A DNA stretch of 64,000 nt. Origin: Saccopteryx bilineata. Taxonomy: Eukaryota; Chordata; Mammalia; Chiroptera; Emballonuridae. Each line of letters begins with the position of its first letter. Positions within the stretch are counted from its first letter, which is position 1. A model generated the notes under the pieces. The model worked only from the letters and a program-made list of their open reading frames with translations. It made no database searches and was not told the origin of the DNA. Positions 37,201-49,200 of this stretch are shown one piece after another. The stretch is from contig NC_089496.1 of NCBI RefSeq assembly GCF_036850765.1, positions 50,024,113 to 50,088,112 of the forward strand, written 5' to 3'. The position numbers and the translations under genes are program-made.

Positions 37201-40200
37201 GAAGAGTATTCCACTCCAGACTGCAACCTAATTTAATTAAACAGCACTCCTCTGACCAGTGCTGAACACCTACGTGCTTTCCCAGTGTTGTTATTTTGTT
37301 TTTCCTATTATAAATCCTATGATCAATATCCTTCTGTGAATATCTTACATACATGTCATTTAAGAGATAAAGTACTAGAAGTGAAATTGATGGACTAACG
37401 GTACACACATTTAAAAAATCTGAAAAAAATATTGACAAATCGCCATGCAAAATATTGTGCCAATTTATTCTGCCATCAATAAGGCACGGGGCTCCTGTTG
37501 CTACACATTCCTGCCAACACTGTGTATTATCCTTGTAAATATTTGCCAATCTGATACCAAAAAGTGTTCTCATTTCACTTTTTTATTCTTTTAATTATGA
37601 ATAAGACACACAGCTTCTTTTCTTCTATTTGCTGTTTATGTTGTTGTTAAGGTGTCGTGTGTGTGTGTGTGTGTGTGTGAACTATCTATTCCTACTGCCC
37701 ATTTTTCTACTAGGTTTAAGTTACTTTCCCTAAAAGCTCTCTTTAGAGAACGTAGCTCCTTAGCATGCAAACACTAAATAGTTCCTACACATGGATATTG
37801 AAAAGATAGTATATATGTGTGTCTGTGTGTGAATAGGTATATATATATGAATATTACTCAGCCATTAAAAAGAAGGCAATCCTAAAGAACTTTATGCTGA
37901 GTGAAAAAATCCATTCAGGAGAAGACAAATACGGCATGGTTTCACATATATGAGGTGCCCAGAGTACTTAAAATCAGAGACACAGAAAGGGAATGGGGGT
38001 TCCCAAGGGCTGGGGGAGGAAGAGGAAGAGGAAGAGGGACGGAGTTTCAGTTTCAGAGGAGTTCTGCAGATGGTGGTGGAGGCTGCTTACTACCCCTGAG
38101 TCTGGGTGCACTTAATGCCACTGCTGTGTGGACTTAAAAAGATTAAGATAGTAAATTTTATACTATTTTGTTTACTATGAAAAAAATGGGGAAAATCCTT
38201 TTCGGGGACAATTCTATATATATTTTTTACTTTATGTAACTATAGGAATTTGTAAAGTAATAATGGAAAGAGACTTTCCATAGTTAGCAAGTCACACCAT
38301 AAAGCATAAACCACCCGCGCAGGCTCCACTATAAAGTAAACCTGTGTGATGTTATCACTATATGTACCTTTATATCACTAATGTACTTTTATAACTATGA
38401 GTCAAAGTCATCCACGATTGCCTAGGTGATTGTGTGATTGATGAAACTAAAATGCACTGAGATTTTACTGCAATGTTAAAAAAAAAACTGTATTAAACAA
38501 TTTGGAGAAAAAATAAGCCAAGTGTAAAAAAGAATAATTACTATCTAATCCAATTCTTGAACAGGTATTTAAAAATCCTAACAAAATAACAGCAAAGTAA
38601 ATCCAGCAATGTATAAAAGTTGAATTTAGGAGAAAATCAAGGTTTCTTAATATAGAACAGCAATTAATATAATTCATCACTGTAATATATTGAGAGAAAA
38701 ATATACAGGATTATCTAAAAAGATACAGAAAAGCATTTGATGAAGTTTAGCCTTTATCAATTTCTTTTAAAAAGTACTCAAAGCACAACAAAGACAAGTT
38801 AAAGGACAAAGACGCCAGCTTGAAGTTGGCCCAATAAGGAACGACTCACGCCTCAAAATAAATAATGAAATTAGTGGATTATACTGCAGTGAATAAAACA
38901 GATGCCATTTCTCTTAGACATGAGAGAAAAACTGGTAAAAGATATGAATAGGAATGTCATAAAAAAGGAAACACAGGGTCCATAAACATATCAAAAGATG
39001 TTCAGCTTTATTGAGAGTAAAAGAAAATACAAATTAATGCCATAAAATACCATTTTTACTTATCAGATTGACAAAATATAAAAGGATATAGAAAAACATG
39101 AACTATTCTACATTATTGTTTGAAGTAGTCTAATCACTTTTGAAAAATAATGCAGCATTAAATTATGAAGTTGAAAATGTATATAGCCTGACCAGGCAGT
39201 GGCGCAGTGGATAGAGCATTGGACTCGGATGCCGAGGACCCAGGTTCAAGACCCCAAGGTCGCCAGCTTGAGTGCGGGTTCATCTGGTTTGAGCAAAAAG
39301 CTCACCAGCTTGGACCCAAGGTTACTGGCTCAAGCAAGGGGTTACTTGGTCTGCTGAAGGCCCGTGGTCAAGGCACATATAAGAAAGCAATCAATGAACA
39401 ACTAAGGTGTTGCAATGAGAAACTAATGATTGATGCTTCTCATCTCTCTGTTCCTGTCTGTCCCTGTCTATCCCTCTCTCTGACTTTCTCTCTGTCTCTG
39501 TAAAAAAAAAGAAAGAAAATGTATATAATTTTCTACCCAGAAATTCTATATACAACTGTGTGTAAGCACCCTAGAGAAACTCAACATATACACCCTGGCA
39601 AGTATGTGTAAAAATGTACAGCACTGTTCATAAAAGAAAAGATGGGAAATACCTAAGTGTCTTTCAATAAGAAAATGGATAAATAAATTGTGCTTTATTT
39701 ATATAACAGAAATTATAAAGCAAAGAAAGTGTTTAAACTCCAGTAATTTATAAATCTCGGAAATCCAAGTAAAAATGTCTCATAAAAGCATACCATTTTT
39801 ACAAACCTTACAAACAATACTATTTAGTAATTAAAATAAGGGTGAGGCAAAAGTAGGTTTACAGTTGTAAATGCACAAAACAGTTTATTCTTGTATTATT
39901 CTTTATTACTGCATTATCTTCCACACGAACAACTGTAAACCTCTGCCCCACACTGTGGACTATTCAGGAATGCGTACAAAGTCAGGAAGAATTTAACAAG
40001 TCAGGACAGTGGTTATATCTCGGGAACAGAGGAGGATGTGTTCAGGGCACGCAGGGCTTCGAACTAACAATGGCTCTAGTCTTTAATTAGAGGGCAAACT
40101 CATGGCTGTTCATTTCATAATTTTGATAACTTCCCTCGACATTATACACGTTCTGGTACAAGTATTAATCATTACAGAATTAAAAATAACAGCATATTAT

Positions 40201-43200
40201 AAAAACATTAGAATTGTAAGGACTAATGACAAAAAAAAGGCAAGTGGTTTTAAAGAATAAACGCTCGTCAGAACCACCCATCCAGGCTAATGACACTTGC
40301 TCTAGTGGTTTCGCCAGCGCAGAATATTCCTCTCCATGACGCCTCCTTCAGTCACTCCCCGCCCCCTCCTCCCCAGTCTCTGCCGCTCCTGATTCAGTCT
40401 CCCGCCCACGCCGGCACTGCCGACCCCCTCGGGTACCATGACTGGTGCTTTCCTTTTCTCCTCAGTCCTATCACCTTCTGACACTCTGTACAATTTACCC
40501 TTTTCCTACACCTGTGATCTACCCCGTCTTCTCTCCTGCCTCCACGCTGTCGGAGTGAGACCAGCAGGTGTGCTGGGACCCCTGTGGCTCTGTTCCCGGG
40601 TGCGCCCCATGTGCCTGGGCAGTCGGTGCTCAGTACACGAACGTTCCCCGTCATTGCAACAGAAGGCCGCTGGGTAACGCATCACCCACTCTTCTCTCTC
40701 ATGAAGGGACTCTTTCACAGGTGGGTCAGGCACTACCTCAAATCAGATGATATGACCCAAACTAAAACTCCTAGGTAGCCTTTTTAACACGAAGTCTGTT
40801 GATTATATCACAGTTTTTGAATGATGCTTGTTTTAGTTATAAAATCATGTTATAACCAGTTCAAACACAAACAAATCAAATACTAATCAGGAGTTTGTTT
40901 TATGATCAAACTTAAAGGGGAAAAAAATTTTAAAAATCATTACCATGTGTATATAAATGATCTTCCGTAATTTGCATATATCAATGTATCCCACAACATA
41001 TACTGTGAATAATGATGCAATCTGAAATTGAAAAAGAAGTTAGAAATAAAAATTATACATAATAGTTATAAGAATGAAAAAAGGTTATTTTTATTGTTTC
41101 AAATAGATTTATATTTATTTTGAAAGTGAATTCCTTAGTTTCCCTCTTACCTAATAATTTATTATGAATATGGTCAATATATTAATATAGCAAACACTGG
41201 TTGATTTTTCCTTTCCATATGCAGCTCTCTCAATGAACCATTCAAATTATCTACTTGGTGGATTATCCAAAAAAAATACTCATTTTAATCTCAGGGTGAC
41301 TCTATGTCAGCATGTATAATTACAAAGTGCCTTGCCTAATCAAAAAGCAATGAAAATTTAATTATGACATACAACAGTTAGTGCACAATCGGAGAGGTAC
41401 ATTAAACTCAAAAATGAGGAGGTATGCCTGTGTGCATAAACACATTAAGCTGTGCTTGTCAGTCACTCTTTACAAGAATCTCCGCGTTCTCTTTCATTTA
41501 TACACACATTCAAGTGTTACTAAATTGATCAAATTTCAAATTAGCTAGTACCTTCACTACAAAGCTATTTTGAACTTTCTTTATAGTTTTGAAGAAAACT
41601 GTATACGCATTAACCAAGAATTTGAAGAGTCCCGGGTTATTTCAGTGAACTGATTAAATCGGAAACGCACACCTCAGGTAAAGCGTAGAGGCATCATGTC
41701 AAATGACACCCCCTGCCCTCTCCACGGAGAAGGGCATTCAAAGTGAATTTCGTGCTCCTCCTACTATGCAAACAGGGTAAACACACCTGCAAACAGCTAA
41801 ATATTCAAACATTCATCAAATGTTTTATCTCCAAACAATCCGCAGCAAATTTCCCATTAGCTAGAACACCATGCTTCCCTTCACCCTGATGTCTCCCCCA
41901 GGACCACTGCAGTACCTGATCACCCACAGGAACAGTGGACAGAGACCCACAGCAGCCTGCTAGCGCCTCCCCAACTCAGGAAGCCCCCAGACCCCCACCC
42001 CGAAAAGCAGCCTCTCTCCTAACAGGAAGCAATGGGAACTCGCCCCCCGGGGTCCAAGCAGCACACAGCCACTGGCAGGGCAGAACCTTAAGGAGTGACT
42101 CTCAGGGACATTCTGAACCAGAATCATTTAGAAATGTCATCACATGAAAAAAGACAAAGGAGTGTAAGAGATAAGGTAAAAAAAAAAAAAGGTACAAATA
42201 GAGCCTCGTTTTTAAAAACCACCGGTGAAAGCAGCTCAACGTGCTGACATCTTGCGGAAGTACCAGGCCCCGCAACCACAGCCCAGCGAGGCCGGCTCTC
42301 AATTCCTCCATCTCACAGATGAGGAAACTGAAACCAGAAGCTGAGAAGCCAGTGGACAGTTAGGACTCAAGTCCAGTCTGACTTCTCAGGACTCAAGTCC
42401 AGTCTCACTTCTTTTCTCTAGCAACAAATTTCAAAGAACATTAAAAAGCAACTCTTAGATTGCATTATACGGATATAAATATGGCAGCACAATAAGAAAG
42501 TGGGGACGGGGGGGGGGCAAGGAGAAATAAGCCCTGCGTTTACCCCCCTCTCTACACCGAGCTTCACCTTGTCTTACAGACCTCCGTGTGAACAGAAAGG
42601 GAGACGGGGACATGGAAAGACGACACAGAAATCACAGGACACACCAGCAGGCGGTCACATAAAGTGTGAGCTGCCCAACTATTTGTCCTGGGTCACCTGC
42701 TGTAAGACCTTACAGCATTATTCATGCAGGAAATACACCTACTTAAGAGAAAACCTGAAGTTACAGCCCTCTCCTCCTTAAAGCACACTAACAAGTACTG
42801 AGTAATGAAAAGAAGCATTCTCACAAAGGTGGTTTAATAAATGTGTTCTATTAGTATGCAAATAAAAAGCATTAACTGAAAAGCATTTAGGACTCAGACT
42901 CATATAACATCTCCGTTCTGTCATTCTGTACCAACGAGCTCGCGTGACAGGCTGAGCGGAGCGGGGAACCAGCGCCCACCTGCGTGAGGAGCACGAACTG
43001 GGCGAACTGCCAGGGCAGCACGAAGAGCACGTTGGAGGCGCAGAGCGCGGCCAGGCTGCCCGGGTAGAGTCTGGTGGCCCTGGGGAAGAGAAACGCGCGT
43101 CAGCAAGCCCACCCACACGTCCCGGCTCGGCTCCAAACCCGCATGTCTCACCGCGACCGTCTGTCACACACACGGGGCAGAGTGAACCCCGGGTTAGAAA

Positions 43201-46200
43201 CGACACCTCCGGACACTCTGTCACAGTTTCCATATGAAGTTAGTGCCCATTAGCACTACAGACACAGACAAAGGGCGGCCGGTCGGCACAGCCACTGAAT
43301 TCTATTTTGGTACATTCAGGATCAAACACACTCAGCGGTCCGCCCAGCAGATTCTCTGGGAGAGACAGCAGTGTCTCTGACAGACACAGGATTCTGCAGA
43401 CACGCCCTGTGGGGACACAGGCCCAGCACCCCAAGGAGCATCGGGGAGGATGAGGGAGACAAGCAGGTCCTGCTTGGGCAGGACACAGAGAAGGGAAGAG
43501 CACACAATGGCAGGGTCACTCTGGAGCCACCAGAGGCCTCACTTTGGTCCTACTTGTGAGTTAGGGGATTTTTAGGAGGGCGAGGTGATTTTTACCTTTC
43601 CTGTTAGTTTTAGATTTAGGACTACCTACTACATCAGCGAGCCAATGCAAAGCCTCCAGCACGCCTAACATCTCCACAAGGTGAAGTGCTCGCATAAAGT
43701 CCTGCGGTTGTAAGGCGTGCCCCGTGGACAAAGTAAGAAACCCTTAGGACAGGGGTCCCCAAACTTTTTAGGCAGGGGGCCAGTTCACTGTCCCTCAGAC
43801 CATTGAAGGGCCGGAGTATAAAAAAAAAAACTATGAAACTATGAACAAATCCCTATGCACACTGCACATGTTATTTTAAAGTAAAAAAACAAAAAACAAA
43901 ATGGGAACAAATACAATATTTAAAATAAAGAACAAGTAAATTTAAATCATCAAACTGACCAGTATTTCAATGGGAACTATGCTCTTTTCACTGACCACCA
44001 AGGAAAGAGGTGCCCCTTCAGGAAGTGCAGCGGGGGCTGGATAAATGGCCTCAGGGGGCCGCATGTGGCCCACAGGCCGTAGTTTGGGGACCCCTGCCTT
44101 AGGATAAAGAGATGCACTGAGCATCTCCCCTTATTTCCCTAAGGATCCCCTCTCCTTCGGAACCACTGCCAGGGGGCCGCCGGAGTTACCTGAGAATGTG
44201 CGTCACGAGGAGCATCTGCAGCACCAGGAACGGGTAGGAGAAGCTCTCGCGGAGAGGCGGCGTCCACATCACACGGGTACACTGCGAAAAGGCCACGTGG
44301 AGGGGGTGTTGGCCAAGGTTGTTAAAGCACGCACACCACGTGAAAGCTGCTCCTCACAGTACAGAGAGAAGTTCTTCTCCCACATAATCTCAATGGTGTG
44401 TTGTCAAACAAGCTACTGAATTCCCACCCAGAGTAAGGCTGAGTGAGCAACATGACGAAGAGGGCGGCACATGCAGCACAGATCGTGTGAAATATTAACA
44501 TCGTGATATTACAACACTTCCACGGCAGCCCGGAAGGGAAGCGGGGAAGGACCCGCTGGAAGGCGCTCTGCCAAGCCTGAATGATCTCGTCTGAACTGGT
44601 TGTGTTCATTAACTACAGTTTGTCTTCTTCCAGGTGAGTTTCAGCAGAACAACCTACAACTGAAATTTCAAAGCTCTCTGTCATACTCAGTGCTAGCATT
44701 TTTACCCACAATGCTCCTAAAAAGGTGTCCTCCATTTTTGTTCTTACTTCTTCTTTGCCCAAGCTTCCCTGGGCTGCAAAATATTTAACAGTGGCAGAAT
44801 CAGAAAAAATAACAAAAGTTCTAAAGCAGTCAAGTTTCATCCTTTCTGAAGAGCTTACTTTAGACTTAATGACATAACATACTCTGCCAGTTTTCAAACG
44901 CAATCATTTTTCTGTGTATATATAAATGTATTAATAAGTCCATCATTTAATTTTTTAAGAACTGCATTGGATTAATTACAAACAATCTGGTATTACTGCT
45001 ACTAAGCTAGTCACACTAGAAGAAATCATTACATCTTTCTCGAGTCAAGCGGGGCTCCTTTAAAGACTAGCATTACAATCAAGAGGCAAATTCTAGTCAA
45101 TAGAATTAAACTCACAGATAATCTGAAAGTAGTTAACAGATAAGGACCTAAAATAACTATAATAATTAAGATTAAAATGTTATAGAAAAAGATGGGTAAA
45201 ATGGATAAACAGATGGGAATTCAAAAAAGAGAAATGGGAGCTCTAAAAAAATAAAATTGTAAAATTGAAATTCATAGCATCTAAAATGAAAACTCACTGG
45301 ATGGGCTGACTAGCAGACTGAATGTATCAGAATAAATCTGTGAACTCGGGTCGGGGACACGGCAACAGAATACATCCACACAGAGGCAAAGAAAGAAAAA
45401 AAAGAGAAAGTGTAATAAATCTGTGGGACAACATTAAAAGTTAAACATACGTGGAATTGGAATCCTCAAAGATAAGAGAGAGCATAAAAAAAGATGAAAT
45501 ATTTAAAGAAAAGATATTGCTAAAAAGTTTCCAAAACTAGCCCTGGCCGGTTGGCTCAGCGGTAGAGCATCAGCCCAGCGTGTGAAAGTCCTGGGTTCGA
45601 TTCCCAGCCAGGGCCACAGGAAAAGCACCTGTGTGCTTCTCCACCCTTCCCCTTCTCCTTTCTATTTCTCTCTTCCCCTCCTGCAGCCAAGGCTCCATTG
45701 GAGCAAAGCTGGCCCAGGTGCTAAGGACGGCTCCATGGCCTCTGCCTCAGGCGCTAGAATGGCTCCGGATGCAACAGAGCAGTAGCCCAGAGCATCATCC
45801 CCTGGTGAGCTTGCTGGGTGGATCCCGGTCGGGCGCATGAGAGTCTGTCTCTCAGCCTCCCCACTTCTCACTTCAGAAAAATACAAAAAAAAAAAAAAAG
45901 TTTCCAAAACTGATTTTAAAAAATAATAGAACACAGACAATATATTCAGAGATCCTTCAGCAGGATATGTACAATGAAAACCACATCTAAGTTCATCACC
46001 ATCAAAACAATAAAAATCGGTTTCAGAAAGAAAGCCTTCAAGTACCACAGAAGAGACACATTACATTCAGGGTAACACTAAGAATGACAGCAGAGTTTTT
46101 ATCAAACAATGGAACCATAAGACAATAGAATGACATACTTAAAGTGCTGAAAGAAAGCTATCAACCTAGAACTCTTATCTGGAAAAAATACACTTCAAAA

Positions 46201-49200
46201 AAATGAAGGTGAAATAAGGGCATTTTGAGAATTTGTTGGCAGTAGATCTTCATCACAATGCTAAATAAAATTTTTAAGAATTGAGAGAAATGATATCAGC
46301 TGTAAACCCAGATCCATGGGAAGAAATAAAGGACACCATTAAATGCAAACTGAAATGTCCAGCTGTCAAGGATGACAAGGAATTAATTAGACACTCGTTA
46401 GGAGACAAAAGGGGAAGGAAGTGTGCAGGGCATAGGAAACAGCATGTGCAAAGGTCCTGAGGAAGGAAAAGGAATGGCCCTTCCTGGGAACAAGAAGGAA
46501 GGAAGGATGACAGGCCTGAAGCAAAGACAACAGCCTTTAGATTGGTAAGAGCCACAGTGACCAGGTTAGGAAAGACACTGTAGGCCAGTTTTCTAATCTA
46601 CATCCACAGATTCATACCCAACAAAGATTAGCACACTCTTTTTATGGGGGGGGGACGACTTTCTAGAGTGAATTTAAGTTTAATGTCAATTTACAAATCC
46701 ATAGGTACACCACTCAATAGGCTGAATAAATAATACATCTTGCACTTATACTATTTTCAAAATAAATGTAAAAAGTACTTAAATCGGCCCTGGCCGGTTG
46801 GCTCAGCGGTAGAGCGTCGGCCTAGCGTGCGGAGGACCCGGGTTCGATTCCCGGCCAGGGCACACAGGAGAAGCGCCCATTTGCTTCTCCACCCCTCCGC
46901 CGCGCTTTCCTCTCTGTCTCTCTCTTCCCCTCCCGCAGCCAAGGCTCCATTGGAGCAAAGATGGCCCGGGCGCTGGGGATGGCTCTGTGGCCTCTGCCTC
47001 AGGCGCTAGAGTGGCTCTGGTCGCAACATGGCGACGCCCAGGATGGGCAGAGCATCGCCCCCTGGTGGGCAGAGCGTCGCCCCTGGTGGGCGTGCCGGGT
47101 GGATCCCGGTCGGGCGCATGCGGGAGTCTGTCTGACTGTCTCTCCCTGTTTCCAGCTTCAGAAAAATGAAAAAAATGAAAAAAAAAAAAAGTACTTAAAT
47201 CATGTTACTCTTCTGCATGCAACCTTCCAGTGGCCTTCCATCTGTTCCAAGGGAACCTCACTATCGCCACCGACCAGGACAACGGGTCGGCTCCCTCCAC
47301 ACCCCAGCTCCAACAGTTAACTGTCTGGCCTTATCCCTTCCACATCGGTCCTGTCACAACAGCCCCTTGCTACTTCCCAATGAGCCGGTCCTCCCCCCTT
47401 GAGTAGATCGTCCCACTTCACTCAACTATCCACAGGGATGAGATCTTTGTTTCACCACCTGACACATGCCCAGCATCGACCAGTGCCTGGTGTATGTGCC
47501 ACAGGCTCTCAGTACCTGTTGTTTTAACTGAGCCGCATAAACACAAGACCCAGAATAAATGTCCTGGCCCAACCCTCACCATCACTAGACATGGAAGGGA
47601 GACAGAAGGGAGGGAGGACGAAAGGAAAAGAGAGAGAGAGAGAGAGAGAGAAAAGGGGGAAAAAAATTCTCACTATTGGCTAGGAAAGATCACTGGACTT
47701 TTCTGCTGGAAAAGACAAACAGTGGTGTTGTCGCTGAAACCCTACTCCCTACCGAAGAGTCACATGCGTTCAGAGAAGGTTGGAGAGATTACTGGTTAGT
47801 CGGAAAACTTTATATCCTCCCCCTGCTTAGCAACCTTGAGCTAAACACCTCATCTCTTTGCGTTTCCATTTTAATGCATATCAGAATCTACCATACAAGA
47901 ATATTAGAAGGACTAATGAGACTGTTTTCAAAGTGTTCTGAGAATTTCTTTCCAAATCTTATATATATAACATAACTATGTCAATAAGTAATTAGAAATA
48001 GGTAATTTCTATTTGTATTTTCATCAGTTCACTTTGAAAATATTTAAGAAACTAATATAGGTCAGAAAAATAAGTTATGGGTAATAAAGAGGTAATTAGA
48101 TCTTCTTCTAAAACAATCCTTTTATATACTTTGAATTACTTTGGTTTAAAAAAATAGAAAGGGATTGTCCTCTACATTTGTGCATATCTTTGTACCTGTG
48201 AACATGGTTTATATACAACACCATCAGTCATGGTAACAGTTTTTAAATCTCATCGTGAAAAGGCAAAACAAACCTATTTCACATATAATAAATTCTGAAC
48301 AGTCAAAATTGGGAAAATACTTAGGTTTTTATAAACCGACTGGAATGCTTTGCAGTTGGCTGCAGACTGAGCATGCTCCAGCACCGCACCTCCTAGCAAG
48401 ATGTTCCCAATGCGAGCAGACCGGAGCGCTCAGCTTAGCAACAGTTCTCAACAGGGGCAGAACCAACATCGAACAAACCCTAGGTAAGTGAAACATCTGC
48501 ATGATCTTATTATAAAATGTATCACCTCAATGTCATCAATCATCGCTCTGAACATTCCTTCATTGCATTTTCATGTTTCATATTTAAATTTGTTTTAAAT
48601 AAGTGGGTTAATCCTTTAATATTATACACATTGTGTAGTTCTTTTGTTCAGACAAAAATCTCCCTTGTGAAGCCATGTGAGAGATCCTTATTTTTAAAAG
48701 CATGTCCTCTGCTATCGTAGACTTCAGTACGCAGCAAACTAAATAATGGACATAGAACTTAAAAGCAAGTAAGAATTCACATCTCTGTTCTGGTGCCTAA
48801 ACCACTCACACACGATTAAAATAGTTCTTCTAAAAAGAAGGGTACAGTGAGCTAGCCACCAGCAAGCCCAGCGAGCAAAACACTGTGATACTGTAGAGAA
48901 GCTATTCACGCCTGCCTGAAGAGCTACCACAAGAGCACCTGCTTCTCTCCCCACATAAAAATTATATACTTAGGGCAACATTCTTACAAGTCAGAAAAAA
49001 ACCTCACAACCTGAAAAACAAAATGAATATAAAATTGTAACAAAATAGTTTTCAGTTACTTGAGTTCTCATCATTATTTTACCCAAAACTTCAGCTTATG
49101 CTCTCAATTTTAATATACGCCATTATGCAAAATGGCCACTGTTCTACTCTAAGCAGTTAATGATACGAGTACAACTATCTACTTGACTATTTCAGTAAAA

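Larger units (their letters stand above)
38500..40060 (+). repeat. Old L1 ORF2-type copy, interrupted twice
   Basis: CATATCAAAAGATGTTCAGC, AAATACCATTTTTACTTATC, and later AGAAAATGGATAAATAAATT follow the L1 ORF2 3' order. It is broken by a type B SINE (39186-39514) and by a mariner-type MITE (39840-39952). Confidence 0.65.
36860..40943 (-). other. DPY19L1: Intron, 4.1 kb, mostly L1-derived
   Basis: Contains L1-like pieces (37200-37560, 37820-38190, 38500-40060), a type B SINE, a mariner-type MITE and a (GT)n tract at 37658-37678. The GC-rich part 40290-40780 is unassigned. Confidence 0.7.
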
